Assembly: GCA_014860665.1 (NCBI GenBank)
Contig: JACZJI010000126.1
Span: 1 to 64,000, forward strand
Source: Bacteroidales bacterium
GTDB taxonomy: Bacteria; Bacteroidota; Bacteroidia; Bacteroidales; F082
Direction of reading: 5' to 3'
DNA length: 64,000 bases
How positions within the stretch are numbered: position 1 is the first letter of the stretch; each line of letters starts with the position of its first letter. Shown here piece after piece: positions 1-9,335 of this stretch. The notes under the pieces were generated by a model. The model ran no database searches. It was given only the letters and a program-made list of their open reading frames with translations, and was not told the DNA's origin. A program made the position numbers and the translations under genes.

Positions 1-58
1 ACCTATTTATATATGTTTTAATATGTTTAAATACAATAAATTAAATGTTTATTAATTC

Positions 59-1705
59 TTAATTTTCTGCGTAAAGTGAGGTGAAACTGAAAGAATTTCC
101 GTCAAAAAGCCCTTTGTCGCTAAGTTTTAATTCCGGAATAACTAATAGTGCCATGAATGATAATGTCATAAAAGGGGCACGGAGTGTTGCTCCCATTTCA
201 TGAAGCATTGTGTCCAGTTCTTTATACTTTTTTGCAACCGCATAACCATCCTGATTTGACATGAGTCCGGCGACTGGCAGAGACAGAAGATGTTCTTCTT
301 TTTCATTAACAACTACAACGCCGCCTTTGCTTTTGACAACGGCATTAATAGCCTGAACGATTTCTTCGTCATTTGCACCAACTGCTACAATGTTATGACT
401 GTCGTGGGCTACACTAGAGGCAAATGCACCTTTTTTCAGTCCGATATTTTTAATAAAAGCAACGGCAGGTTCGGCTTTTTGATAGCGATTCAGGACAACC
501 ATTTTGAGGACATCTTTCTCCGTATCGCTGACAAGATTTCCATTGTCAGATTTAGGATCCATCAAAACTGAACCTGTAATGAGTTCTCCGTCATAGGCTT
601 CAATAACCCTGATTTTTTTTCCAGTATCCTTTACCTGTATGTCTTCTTGGGTAATTGGTGTGGCCAGGAAATTATTGGGTGCAATTTCTTCAACAGGATT
701 CAAAAGTGTTTGGCCATTCTCGGCAACCTTCTGACCGTTGATATAAGTTGCTTTTATATTGAAATCTTTGAGATTATCTACAACAATCATATCGGCTGGA
801 TCACCTTCCTGCAAAAGACCTACATTGAGATGATAATGTTCAACCGGATTAAGAATTACGCTTTTCAAAACCTGAATAGGATCATATCCCTTAGCAACAG
901 CCCTTTTTATCAGATCATTGATATGGCCCTCGGCCAGATTATCCGGATGGCGATCGTCTGAGCAAAACAGAACCTTATCTGCATGATCTTTCATTAAATC
1001 AATAAGTGCTTCAAAGTTTTTGGCGGCACTTCCTTCACGGATCTGAATTTTCATTCCATAACGGATTTTTTCCAGCGCCTCCTCCATTGTAAAACACTCA
1101 TGGTCGGTAGTAACTCCAGCCTCGGCATATTTTCTGGCGTCCTCTCCTTTCACTCCGGGAGCATGTCCATCAACCGGTTTGTTATGTTTTTTGGCAATAT
1201 CTATTTTTTTTATTTCGTCTAGGGAGCCATTAATAACTCCCGGGAAATTCATCATTTCTGAGAGATAATGAATCTCATTCATACTGAGCAATTCTTCCAG
1301 ATCGTTCGGCGTAAACTGAGCACCAGACGTTTCAAAAGGTGTCGCCGGAACGCATGAAGGAGCTCCGAAATAAAATTTGAACGGAACCTTCTTTCCGTTT
1401 TCGATCATGAATTTAACTCCTGTAATTCCCAAAACATTGGCAATTTCATGAGGATCGGAAACTGTACAAACTGTTCCGTGAACTACAGCAAGCCTTGCAA
1501 ATTCAGAAGGAATAAGCATAGAGCTTTCTATATGGATATGGGAATCTATCAATCCGGGAAGGATGGTTTGATTTTCCTGAACTAATTCATCATGAGTAAT
1601 TTTTTGAATTTTTCCGTTTTGAACATCAACGGTTCCTCTAAAAATCTGACCTTTTACAAGATCAACGATTTTCCCCGAAAGGGAGTAAGAATTTTGACTT
1701 TTCAT
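59..1705 (-). CDS. ade: Adenine deaminase
   Basis: Converts adenine to hypoxanthine and ammonia in purine salvage; cytoplasmic metal-dependent amidohydrolase. The 548-residue protein has the amidohydrolase signature DSHIHIESSM (metal ligands H56 and H58), a DPHEIAN segment typical of adenine deaminases, and a CSDDRHPDN motif near residue 250. The C-terminal half matches the Ade-specific domain. Length is close to the 550-590 usual for the family. Its start lies just 7 bases from a -7 promoter box, so the mRNA is probably nearly leaderless. It is transcribed divergently from the metallo-hydrolase at 1793. Identification is firm; the specific substrate is inferred from the family. Confidence 0.95.
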   Translation of the reverse strand: MKSQNSYSLSGKIVDLVKGQIFRGTVDVQNGKIQKITHDELVQENQTILPGLIDSHIHIESSMLIPSEFARLAVVHGTVCTVSDPHEIANVLGITGVKFMIENGKKVPFKFYFGAPSCVPATPFETSGAQFTPNDLEELLSMNEIHYLSEMMNFPGVINGSLDEIKKIDIAKKHNKPVDGHAPGVKGEDARKYAEAGVTTDHECFTMEEALEKIRYGMKIQIREGSAAKNFEALIDLMKDHADKVLFCSDDRHPDNLAEGHINDLIKRAVAKGYDPIQVLKSVILNPVEHYHLNVGLLQEGDPADMIVVDNLKDFNIKATYINGQKVAENGQTLLNPVEEIAPNNFLATPITQEDIQVKDTGKKIRVIEAYDGELITGSVLMDPKSDNGNLVSDTEKDVLKMVVLNRYQKAEPAVAFIKNIGLKKGAFASSVAHDSHNIVAVGANDEEIVQAINAVVKSKGGVVVVNEKEEHLLSLPVAGLMSNQDGYAVAKKYKELDTMLHEMGATLRAPFMTLSFMALLVIPELKLSDKGLFDGNSFSFTSLYAEN

Positions 1706-1712
1706 AGTCCAT

Positions 1713-1720
1713 CAAAAGTA
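1713..1720 (-). promoter_or_regulatory. -7 promoter box of ade
   Basis: On the minus strand this reads TACTTTTG, matching the Bacteroidota sigma-ABfr -7 consensus TAnnTTTG. It ends 7 bases before the ade start codon, so transcription would begin at or next to the ATG. No clear -33 TTG was found. Confidence 0.55.
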
Positions 1721-1773
1721 AGAAATTCTTATTCCCTGGTAACCGGTGAAATCAGAATTGGATTTGTTTTTTA

Positions 1774-1781
1774 TACATTTG
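1774..1781 (+). promoter_or_regulatory. -7 promoter box of the MBL-fold gene
   Basis: TACATTTG matches TAnnTTTG and ends 11 bases before the ATG at 1793, implying a leader of only a few bases. This box helps decide the start: a start upstream at 1592 would lie before the promoter and inside ade. Confidence 0.55.
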
Positions 1782-1792
1782 CTGAAAAAACA

Positions 1793-2635
1793 ATGAAATT
1801 AACTCCTATAGAAACCGGAAATTTTAAACTTGACGGAGGCGCTATGTTTGGGGTGGTTCCCAAATCTATGTGGTCCAAAGTTTATCCGGCCGACGAAAAT
1901 AATCTTGCCAATTGGGCTATGCGTTGCCTTCTCATCGAAACGGATGACAGAAAGATTCTTATAGATAATGGAATTGGCGACAAACAGGATGCTAAATTTT
2001 TAAGCCATTATTACCTTAACGGTGATGATACGTTAGAAAATTCTTTGAAGAAAGCAGGTGTGGGTTTTGAGGACATCACCGATATGGTTCTGACTCATAT
2101 GCATTTTGATCATTGCGGAGGCAGCGTGAAATATAATAAGGACAGAAGCGGATTTGAACTGACATTTCCCAATGCAACTTACTGGACAAGCAGAAAACAA
2201 TATGACTGGGCAGTAAATCCGAATCGCAGGGAAAAAGCTTCTTTTCTTAAGGAGAATATTTTGCCCATTGAAGAAAGCGGTCATCTTAGGCTCATTGAAA
2301 AAGAAGGTGAATATATTCCAGGCATTGTTTTCAAAATGTACGACGGACATACAGATGGTCAGGTAATTCCGCATATTCACATAAATGGAAAGACTGTGGT
2401 TTACACGGCGGATTTGATGCCATCGTCTGCGCATGTCCCGATGCCATGGATTATGTCTTATGACACGCGCCCATTGCAGACTTTAAAGGATCGTGAACGG
2501 TTTTATAAAGAAGCACTGGAAAACGATTATATTCTTTTCTTTGAGCATGATATTTACAATGAGGCCTGTGTTTTAGAAGACACTCCAAAAGGGCTAAAAG
2601 TTGCAAGGGCAGGAAAACTGGCAACGTTCATATAA
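1793..2635 (+). CDS. MBL-fold metallo-hydrolase
   Basis: A 280-residue metallo-beta-lactamase-fold hydrolase, probably cytoplasmic as no signal peptide is visible. The zinc motif THMHFDHCGG (H102, H104, D106, H107) is intact, with further ligand candidates in GHTDGQ and YTADL. Members of this fold include lactonases, glyoxalase II-like enzymes and phosphodiesterases; the substrate cannot be told from sequence alone. The reading frame stays open upstream to 1592 but that part overlaps ade and precedes the likely promoter, so the ATG at 1793 (MKLTPIETG) was chosen. It ends in a bidirectional terminator facing the glucosaminidase gene. Confidence 0.85.
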   Translation: MKLTPIETGNFKLDGGAMFGVVPKSMWSKVYPADENNLANWAMRCLLIETDDRKILIDNGIGDKQDAKFLSHYYLNGDDTLENSLKKAGVGFEDITDMVLTHMHFDHCGGSVKYNKDRSGFELTFPNATYWTSRKQYDWAVNPNRREKASFLKENILPIEESGHLRLIEKEGEYIPGIVFKMYDGHTDGQVIPHIHINGKTVVYTADLMPSSAHVPMPWIMSYDTRPLQTLKDRERFYKEALENDYILFFEHDIYNEACVLEDTPKGLKVARAGKLATFI

Positions 2636-2640
2636 AAATA

Positions 2641-2672
2641 AAACCCGGATTTTTTAGATCCGGGTTTTTGTT
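2641..2672. terminator. Bidirectional terminator
   Basis: Inverted repeat AACCCGGAT / ATCCGGGTT with a short T-rich loop, followed by a T run and preceded by an A run, between two convergent genes. It would work for both strands. Confidence 0.8.
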
Positions 2673-2684
2673 TTCTATAATTTC

Positions 2685-3530
2685 TTAATTGATTTCTTCC
2701 GCCAGATATTGCAGACCAACTTCGTAATGGTCGTACTTTTGTAAGTCGTTTGAAACAATTAGATTTTGCAAATCAGCTACATAAGCATCTCCTCTTTCTG
2801 AATATGTATTCAATGCCTGAATTAACTTAAGGGGCTTGTCGGTTTCCATTTTCATATTCCTGAAATCCTGAAATGTTCTTCCGGTAGCCAACAGAGCATA
2901 ATAAGCTTCAATAGAAGCCTGCAGGTTCTTGAACTTTCTCAGATAAACTTTTTTGCCATCTCTTCCCGAAAGAGCTTTCATACGTGAAGTTGAATCGCTG
3001 AATGCCCACATTCCAAATGGGTTATTAGCTTCTTCAAAAAATCTGGAAGTTCCCCAGCCACTTTCAATTGCAGCCTGGGCCAGTACTATACTAACCGGGA
3101 ATGTCCGAAGCCGTTTGGACAATACTTTTAGGTTTGAGGTTTTGTATTTTTCCTCAAGCTTGCTAAGAAAAATTTTGTCTGACTTTGAAAGTTTAGATTT
3201 GTCTTCCATCAACAAAACCTTTTCACGTTCAAGATCAAGTTTTGTCTTTACAGCAAGGACAGCAGGTAACATGATGTTTATAAATTCTCTTTTCCGTTCT
3301 GCAACAGATAAACTATCTAACGAAATGGAATCTTCGATGTTTTGCGGTAGGATGTAATCAGTGACAAAATCAGTTTTATCAAGATTTGATGAAGATTTTT
3401 TGATAATATGAATGCTTTCGGATCGGCTGATGCTGGCAGTCGGCCTGCAAGCCCCGAGAACCAAGACAACCACAAGTAAAAGGGGTAAAAATACTCTTCT
3501 GAGATCTTTAATCAAAAAATTTCTCTCCAT
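2685..3530 (-). CDS. Lipoprotein glucosaminidase (Bax/FlgJ-like)
   Basis: Predicted peptidoglycan hydrolase of the mannosyl-glycoprotein endo-beta-N-acetylglucosaminidase family (PF01832), which also holds E. coli Bax and the FlgJ muramidase domain. The 281-residue protein starts with a lipoprotein signal ending in the lipobox LGAC (Cys28), so it should be anchored in the envelope. The catalytic region AQAAIESGWGTSRF (Glu156) followed by NNPFGMW is intact. Residues 35-140 are a charged, helix-rich spacer. It lies downstream of the HMG-CoA-lyase-like gene on the same strand after a hairpin, so it is probably its own unit. The domain is clear; bond specificity is inferred. Confidence 0.85.
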   Translation of the reverse strand: MERNFLIKDLRRVFLPLLLVVVLVLGACRPTASISRSESIHIIKKSSSNLDKTDFVTDYILPQNIEDSISLDSLSVAERKREFINIMLPAVLAVKTKLDLEREKVLLMEDKSKLSKSDKIFLSKLEEKYKTSNLKVLSKRLRTFPVSIVLAQAAIESGWGTSRFFEEANNPFGMWAFSDSTSRMKALSGRDGKKVYLRKFKNLQASIEAYYALLATGRTFQDFRNMKMETDKPLKLIQALNTYSERGDAYVADLQNLIVSNDLQKYDHYEVGLQYLAEEIN

Positions 3531-3544
3531 AGGCCCTTTTGTGA

Positions 3545-3580
3545 AATGGCTTTTGTAACTGAATTTTTACAAAAGCCATT
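3545..3580 (-). terminator. Hairpin, possible terminator of the HMG-CoA-lyase-like gene
   Basis: A perfect 14-bp inverted repeat (3545-3558 with 3567-3580) with an 8-base loop lies between two genes read in the same direction on the minus strand. Only a short T run follows it on that strand, so a role as terminator or processing site is tentative. Confidence 0.45.
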
Positions 3581-3624
3581 ATTAAAATATTTTAAATGAT
3601 TTATTTATAACGAGATATTAAGGT

Positions 3625-4632
3625 TTATCTACCTGTCATTGATTTTGGTATTCTTCCCTGATTAATTGATTGAGAACGCAGTCTGCGACCAACAATCCTC
3701 TCTACCATTTTTCCTGTTTTTAAGATATTGTCAATGTCCAAATTGGTCTCAATACCCATTTCATCCATCATAACTACCATATCTTCTGTACTAACTAATC
3801 CTACATTGTTGGGGTCGTTATAATAATAAGTGCCGGTTCCTGTTACGGGTACACCGTCAACAAAGTTGGCAGGTTGTCCGCCTATTCCACCCAGTGTTGA
3901 TTCAAAATTAGTCATTCCTGCCTGCAAAGCAGCCAGTACGTTAGCCAAACCCCAACCACGAGTTGTATGGAAATGAGCAATTTGCTTATGCGGGTTATCA
4001 ACGTTGTCAAGCAGCATGGAAAAATATTTATAAATCCTGTCAGGAGATGCTGAGCCATCGTGGTCAGCGTGTTCTACATCGTTGGCTCCAATATCAAACC
4101 ACCGTTTTGTAAATTCAACTGCATCTTCCATTTTGGTGGGGCCTTCTATAGGACATCCCCAAATAGTGCTAACTGTACCGTTAACTTTTATTCCTGCATC
4201 CTGAGCTTTTGGAATCCATTCCTCAGCCATTTTCCAATAGTCTTTCAGAGATAATCCGGAATTCTTTTTGTGATGTGATTCACTTGTTGAAACCATCAAC
4301 AGAATTCTGTCAGGTCCGTAGCCCTCTTTTTTGGCCTCAATAGCCCTTTCAATGGCTTTTTCACGGATGGTAACGGCAGTGAGCATAACATCCTGCATCT
4401 TGTCCTTTACCAGCTTGCTACTTCTGATTTTCTTAAAAACTTCATCAGCATCCTGAAATTGAGGCATCCCATTGGGATTACCAAAATTTGTGACTTCAAT
4501 GTTTTTGAATCCACTAAGAATTAATTGCTCTAACACCCATACTTTGGCTTCTGTAGGGATGAACTTTTCTTCATGCTGAAATCCGTCTCTAACGGTAATA
4601 TCTCCTATGACAACTTTCTTAGGATACTGCAT
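3625..4632 (-). CDS. HMG-CoA lyase-like pyruvate carboxyltransferase-family protein
   Basis: A TIM-barrel lyase of the HMGL/pyruvate carboxyltransferase family, 335 residues. From context it would cleave HMG-CoA to acetyl-CoA and acetoacetate, the last step of the leucine route encoded divergently next door. Visible family features: ITVRDGFQHE (R15, D16), the GCPIEG strand (159-164), metal-binding HFHTTRG (H220, H222), and the STEDMV segment. Two features differ from classical HMG-CoA lyases: the glycine loop that normally holds the catalytic Cys (GGCPYA) reads GGIGGQPAN here (248-256), and the GDTIG segment is replaced by HADHDGSASP. The fold and family are sure; true HMG-CoA lyase activity is inferred and it could act on a related 3-hydroxyacyl-CoA. 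Confidence 0.75.
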   Translation of the reverse strand: MQYPKKVVIGDITVRDGFQHEEKFIPTEAKVWVLEQLILSGFKNIEVTNFGNPNGMPQFQDADEVFKKIRSSKLVKDKMQDVMLTAVTIREKAIERAIEAKKEGYGPDRILLMVSTSESHHKKNSGLSLKDYWKMAEEWIPKAQDAGIKVNGTVSTIWGCPIEGPTKMEDAVEFTKRWFDIGANDVEHADHDGSASPDRIYKYFSMLLDNVDNPHKQIAHFHTTRGWGLANVLAALQAGMTNFESTLGGIGGQPANFVDGVPVTGTGTYYYNDPNNVGLVSTEDMVVMMDEMGIETNLDIDNILKTGKMVERIVGRRLRSQSINQGRIPKSMTGR

Positions 4633-4680
4633 AAGAATAATATTTTATTAAAAATGAGATAAGAACTGTTTTGTCGGCCG

Positions 4681-4688
4681 CAAAAGTA
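4681..4688 (-). promoter_or_regulatory. -7 promoter box of the HMG-CoA-lyase-like gene
   Basis: TACTTTTG on the minus strand, identical to the ade box and matching TAnnTTTG, 49 bases upstream of the ATG. Confidence 0.5.
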
Positions 4689-4806
4689 AGGAAATATTTT
4701 TAAATGTAACCTTTTTCACAATGTGGGACTCCTTGATTTAACAGATTTTAGCCTTTTTAAGCATTCATAAACAATAAAAAACTGATAAAAATTAACTTAT
4801 TTTCCT

Positions 4807-4814
4807 TAAACTTG
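4807..4814 (+). promoter_or_regulatory. Possible -7 box of the leucine catabolic operon
   Basis: TAAACTTG matches seven of eight consensus positions (TAnnTTTG) and lies 68 bases before the TTG start of the first operon gene. The divergent spacer (4633-4881) would hold any shared operator; no clear palindromic operator was recognised. Confidence 0.35.
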
Positions 4815-4881
4815 CATCTTCGAAAGTTGAGACCGAACGGGATTATAAGAGGATAATTACACATATATAAATTTCTCGACA

Positions 4882-6489
4882 TTGTATAAGTTAACTACCA
4901 AGATTGATGTTCATTCAGATGAATTTAAAAACAATCGTAAGGAGTTTTTAAAATTATTGAATGAGTACAAGGGTATTCTTGAACGCACAACAAGTGGCGG
5001 TTCAGATAGTTCTGTAAAAAGACATAAAGAGCGGGGAAAATTACTGGCCCGTGAACGAATTAATCTGCTGATAGATCCAAACACTCCTTTCCTGGAATTA
5101 TCTTCTTTGGCTGCTTACGGGCAGTATAACGATGAATTTCCTTCTGCAGGAATTATTACCGGAATCGGTGTGATTCATGGTCGCGAAACTGTAATCATTG
5201 CTAATGACGCCACAGTAAAAGGCGGAACGTATATGCGTTTTACCATAAAAAAGCATTTGCGTGCACAGCAAATTGCTATGGAAAACCATCTGCCCTGCGT
5301 TTATATGGTGGATTCCGGCGGCGCTTTTTTGCCGGAACAGGATACTGTTTTTCCGGATTCAAACCATTTTGGTAGGTTTTTCTATAATCAGGCAAAGATG
5401 TCTGCCATGGGTATTCCTCAGATTTCCATTGTGATGGGCTCCTGTACGGCGGGGGGTGCGTATGTTCCGGCCATGAGTGATGAGACTATCATCGTGAAGG
5501 AACAGGGAACTATTTTCCTTGGCGGTCCTCCACTGGTGAAAGCTGCCACCGGAGAAGAAGTCACGGCTGAAGAGTTGGGAGGCGCAGAGGTGCACACTTC
5601 GCTTTCTGGTGTAGCCGATCATTTTGCTGTGAATGATACACATGCTATTAAAATTTGTAGAAATATTTTCGAAAATCTTGAGTTTCGAGAAAAACAACCG
5701 CTGGATATCATCACACCAGAAGAGCCTGTCTACGATCCCGAAGAGTTATACGGCATTGCGCCTGTGGACTTGCGAAAAATGGTAGATCCCCGGGAGATCA
5801 TAATGCGCATGGTGGACGGAAGCCGTTTCCAGGAATTCAAAGCAAAATTTGCGACTACTGTTGTTGCAGGTTTTGCGCATATTATGGGGTTCCCGGTTGG
5901 AATTATTGCTAATTACGGGGTTCTTTTTTCAGAGTCTGCACTGAAAGTGACGCATTTTATTGAGCTCTGTACATCCCGTAAAATACCATTGGTTTTTTTG
6001 CAAAACATCACTGGATTTATAGTTGGGAAAGAATTTGAGCGAAAAGGAATTGCCAAAGACGGGGCCAAGATGGTACATGCAGTTTCCAATGCTAATGTTC
6101 CGAAATTTACTGTGATTTTTGGGGGCTCGTTTGGTGCAGGAAATTATGGCATGGCAGGTCGTGCCTACGATCCAAGATTGCTGTTCATGTGGCCTAACGC
6201 AAAAATTTCTGTCATGGGTGGTGAACAGGCAGCTACTGTTTTGGTTACTGTAAAACAGGAACAGTATCTTGCTAAAGGGAAGGAGATGCCTCCTGAAGAA
6301 ATGGAAAAGTTACGGAAACCTATTTTGGAGAAATATGAAAGGGAAGGGGCTGCTCTGTACAGTACCTCCCGAATTTGGGACGACGGAATTTTGGACCCGG
6401 TTGATACCCGAAAAGCACTTGCTATGGGTATTGCCATGTCGCTGAACAAAAAATATCCGGAACAGAAATACGGAATCTTCCGAATGTGA
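4882..6489 (+). CDS. Methylcrotonyl-CoA carboxylase, carboxyltransferase (beta) subunit
   Basis: Carboxyltransferase half of 3-methylcrotonyl-CoA carboxylase, which makes 3-methylglutaconyl-CoA in leucine breakdown; corresponds to LiuB/MccB. The 535-residue protein carries the acyl-CoA carboxyltransferase N- and C-terminal domains, with MCC-type stretches such as [32 protein letters not shown] and MGGEQAA. The only start that gives a normal N terminus is a TTG at 4882; no ATG or GTG exists between it and the preceding in-frame stop. It heads the operon, followed 21 bases later by the hydratase. Substrate specificity for methylcrotonyl-CoA rather than geranyl- or propionyl-CoA is supported by the neighbours. 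Confidence 0.92.
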   Translation: MYKLTTKIDVHSDEFKNNRKEFLKLLNEYKGILERTTSGGSDSSVKRHKERGKLLARERINLLIDPNTPFLELSSLAAYGQYNDEFPSAGIITGIGVIHGRETVIIANDATVKGGTYMRFTIKKHLRAQQIAMENHLPCVYMVDSGGAFLPEQDTVFPDSNHFGRFFYNQAKMSAMGIPQISIVMGSCTAGGAYVPAMSDETIIVKEQGTIFLGGPPLVKAATGEEVTAEELGGAEVHTSLSGVADHFAVNDTHAIKICRNIFENLEFREKQPLDIITPEEPVYDPEELYGIAPVDLRKMVDPREIIMRMVDGSRFQEFKAKFATTVVAGFAHIMGFPVGIIANYGVLFSESALKVTHFIELCTSRKIPLVFLQNITGFIVGKEFERKGIAKDGAKMVHAVSNANVPKFTVIFGGSFGAGNYGMAGRAYDPRLLFMWPNAKISVMGGEQAATVLVTVKQEQYLAKGKEMPPEEMEKLRKPILEKYEREGAALYSTSRIWDDGILDPVDTRKALAMGIAMSLNKKYPEQKYGIFRM

Positions 6490-6510
6490 TTTTTGCTGAA
6501 ACTGAAATTT

Positions 6511-7317
6511 ATGGACAAAATACAGCAGCATACTATTTTAGTTGAACATTCAGACCAGGTTACAACGATTAGCCTGAACAGGCCGGAGGTTCATAATGCC
6601 ATGAACGAGGTGATGATATCAGAGCTTACTCTGGCTTTGGAGGAGATTGCTTCAATAAATATCCCACGGATCGTGGTTTTAAGAGGAAACGGAAAATCGT
6701 TTTGCGCAGGTGCTGATTTAAATTATATGAAAGGCATCGCCGGTTTTGGTTTTGAAGAAAATCTTAAAGATGGCCAAAAACTGGCTAAACTGTTTCTTTC
6801 TATTTATCAATGTCCAGTTCCTGTGGTGGCTTTGGTTCACGGAAGTGCTTTCGGCGGTGCTAACGGACTGCTTGCAGCCTGCGACATCGTCATTGCTGAA
6901 GAAAATACAAAATTCGCTTTTAGCGAAGTGAAACTGGGTATTGCCCCTGCTACCATCGCTCCATTTGTGATAAAACGTATCGGCGAGTTTGGTGCCAAGG
7001 AACTGATGCTGACGGGCAAGAGATTCAGTGCTGATGATGCCAGACATTGGCATCTTGTAAATTTTGTAGTCCCTGAAGAAAAAATGGAAGAACAACTTCA
7101 TAAGGTTTTAAGTGAGCTGTGGTCTGCAGCTCCGGGGGCAGTCAGTGCCACTAAAAAACTTATTGGTGAACTAATTCAGGAAGATGATCTTGATAAAAAT
7201 CTTGATCATACTTCCCGGCTTATCGCGCAGTTGAGGGCTTCAGAAGAAGGACAGGAAGGTATGGCAGCGTTTTTGGAAAAGCGAAAAGCTGCCTGGAATC
7301 AAACTGGAAAAAATTAA
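6511..7317 (+). CDS. Methylglutaconyl-CoA hydratase (enoyl-CoA hydratase family)
   Basis: Crotonase-fold protein, 268 residues, expected to hydrate 3-methylglutaconyl-CoA to HMG-CoA (LiuC role). It has the oxyanion-hole motifs GKSFCAGADLNYMK and HGSAFGGANGLLAACD, and a FSEVKLGIAPATIAPFV segment like that of methylglutaconyl-CoA hydratases. The ATG at 6511 was chosen over an in-frame TTG at 6493 that would add six residues right after the upstream stop codon. It sits between the two carboxylase subunit genes and ends 6 bases before the alpha subunit start, so it is co-transcribed and probably translationally coupled. Confidence 0.88.
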   Translation: MDKIQQHTILVEHSDQVTTISLNRPEVHNAMNEVMISELTLALEEIASINIPRIVVLRGNGKSFCAGADLNYMKGIAGFGFEENLKDGQKLAKLFLSIYQCPVPVVALVHGSAFGGANGLLAACDIVIAEENTKFAFSEVKLGIAPATIAPFVIKRIGEFGAKELMLTGKRFSADDARHWHLVNFVVPEEKMEEQLHKVLSELWSAAPGAVSATKKLIGELIQEDDLDKNLDHTSRLIAQLRASEEGQEGMAAFLEKRKAAWNQTGKN

Positions 7318-7323
7318 CCGAAT

Positions 7324-9327
7324 ATGAAATTGTTCAAAAAAATATTGATAGCCAATCGGGGTGAAATTGCGGTGCGGATTATTAAATCTGCAAAGAAGCT
7401 GGGGATTAAAACTGTGGCTATTTATTCTATGGCCGATAAAAATGCGCTGCATATTTCAATGGCCGATGAAGCTTATTGTATCGGGGAAGAGGAACTTCAG
7501 GATACATATCTGAATGTGGATAAGATCATGGAGATTGTTCGTACGACCTCATGCGATGCACTTCATCCCGGATACGGATTTTTGTCGGAAAGCCCTTTGC
7601 TCGTGGAAGCCTGTGAAAAAGAAGGCATAACCTTTATTGGTCCTCACTTGGAGGCTATCCGGTTGATGGGTAATAAAATTGAAGCACGAGCTTTTGTTAA
7701 AAAACTTGATGTCCCCATGACGGAAGGAGTTACTGGAAGTCCGGTGGTTTTGTTGAAAAATGCCGGTAAGATTCCTTTTCCTATTTTGGTAAAAGCTGCA
7801 GCCGGTGGTGGTGGAAAAGGAATGCGTATCGTTCATGAAGGGGATGACCTGAAAGAGATTCTTGAATCCACTTCGCGTGAAGCAAAGAATTATTTTGGTG
7901 ATGGCACCATTTATATAGAAAAGTATATCGAAGAACCGCGTCATATTGAAATTCAGGTTTTGGGTGACAATTTCGGAAATGTGGTTCATCTTTTTGAAAG
8001 AGAATGTTCAATACAAAGACGTTATCAGAAAATTATCGAGGAATCACCCTCTCCAACACTGACTCCTGAAGTACGTGAAAAGATGGGAAAAGCAGCCGTT
8101 GCTATCGCCAATGAAGCCGGTTACAACAGCGCCGGAACTATCGAATTTTTAGTAGACAAGGATTTGAATTTTTATTTCCTCGAGATGAATACCCGTATCC
8201 AGGTGGAACATCCGGTAACGGAAATGGTAACAGGTGTTGACCTGGTGGAAGAACAAATCCTTATTGCGGCCGGGAATCCGTTGAGATTGAAACAAGAAAA
8301 TTTATCTCAGAACGGTAATGCCATCGAGTGTAGAATATACGCCGAAGATCCTCAAAATAATTTTCTCCCCGCACCGGGGAAAATGACCTTGTATCAAGAA
8401 CCCCTTGGCCCAGGTATTCGTGTGGATTCAGGAATTGATAAGGCAGTCACTGTTTCGGGAATTTTCGACCCGATGATCAGTAAAATGGTCGTCTGGGCAG
8501 AAAGCCGTGATTTGGCTATTGAAAAAAGTATTGATGCGCTGAAAAATTATCACATTCAGGGAATCAGAACCAATATTTCTTTTTTGCTGCATCTTTTGAA
8601 AACTTCTGCCTTTGAAAGGAATGCTATTTCTACTAAGTTTTGTGATGATCACACTGCTGCTATCATTCAGGATATTGAGGCATACAGAAATAAAATTGGA
8701 GAATATCCGGCTGTTTTGGCATTGGCTTTACATGATTTGAATCTGACTAAATTTCAGTCACCCAGAAACGTTTGGGAGTCCATTGGTTTTTGGCGTAATT
8801 TGATGGTGATGAGTTTTTCCGTAGGTGAGAAGAAATATCAGGTTAAAATATTGAAGCAGAAAAATGAATCTTATCAAGTTGAGATTGATGGCCGTCAATA
8901 TGACGTTACTTTGAATTCTGCTGATAGTCAGCAAATAGATTTTAGTATTTTTAATCGTCGATTTATAGCCGTAATATCGTTTGAAAAAGGCGGGCGGACT
9001 TTTTTCAGTATTGACGGTGCTGATTTTGTTCTGAAAAGAACAGATATTTTGCTTTCAGATGAAGATTATTTCCTTTCGGAAGATGGCCCGGGTGAAAACA
9101 GTTTGTTTGCTCCTATGCCTGGGAAGGTGATCAAAGTGAACGTAAAAGCAGGTGATGAGGTGAAGCGAGGAACCGTGCTTTTGGTTGTGGAAGCGATGAA
9201 AATGGAAAACAATATTGTGGCATTAACGGATGCCATAGTTGAAAATGTAAATGTAGTCACGGGGGAACGGGTAGATACAACCTTGGAGTTGGTAAACCTG
9301 TTGCCTATGGAATCAAATAGAAATTAA
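7324..9327 (+). CDS. Methylcrotonyl-CoA carboxylase, biotin carboxylase/BCCP (alpha) subunit
   Basis: ATP-dependent biotin carboxylase with a fused biotin carrier domain, 667 residues, partner of the beta subunit at 4882 (LiuD/MccA role). Domain order: biotin carboxylase N domain (1-115), ATP-grasp with the glycine-rich KAAAGGGGKGMRIV loop (about 120-310), C-terminal domain (about 335-445), a middle linker, and a biotinyl domain with EAMKMEN, where Lys626 is the expected biotin site. Length is right for MCC alpha (650-720). The start ATG follows the hydratase stop by 6 bases. Confident as an acyl-CoA carboxylase alpha subunit; the MCC assignment rests also on the operon. Confidence 0.93.
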   Translation: MKLFKKILIANRGEIAVRIIKSAKKLGIKTVAIYSMADKNALHISMADEAYCIGEEELQDTYLNVDKIMEIVRTTSCDALHPGYGFLSESPLLVEACEKEGITFIGPHLEAIRLMGNKIEARAFVKKLDVPMTEGVTGSPVVLLKNAGKIPFPILVKAAAGGGGKGMRIVHEGDDLKEILESTSREAKNYFGDGTIYIEKYIEEPRHIEIQVLGDNFGNVVHLFERECSIQRRYQKIIEESPSPTLTPEVREKMGKAAVAIANEAGYNSAGTIEFLVDKDLNFYFLEMNTRIQVEHPVTEMVTGVDLVEEQILIAAGNPLRLKQENLSQNGNAIECRIYAEDPQNNFLPAPGKMTLYQEPLGPGIRVDSGIDKAVTVSGIFDPMISKMVVWAESRDLAIEKSIDALKNYHIQGIRTNISFLLHLLKTSAFERNAISTKFCDDHTAAIIQDIEAYRNKIGEYPAVLALALHDLNLTKFQSPRNVWESIGFWRNLMVMSFSVGEKKYQVKILKQKNESYQVEIDGRQYDVTLNSADSQQIDFSIFNRRFIAVISFEKGGRTFFSIDGADFVLKRTDILLSDEDYFLSEDGPGENSLFAPMPGKVIKVNVKAGDEVKRGTVLLVVEAMKMENNIVALTDAIVENVNVVTGERVDTTLELVNLLPMESNRN

Positions 9328-9335
9328 ATTTTAAA

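Noticed and set aside
1592..1792. N-terminal extension of the MBL-fold protein
   Set aside because: It overlaps the ade start region, precedes the probable promoter box, and adds no recognisable domain; the ATG at 1793 is better.
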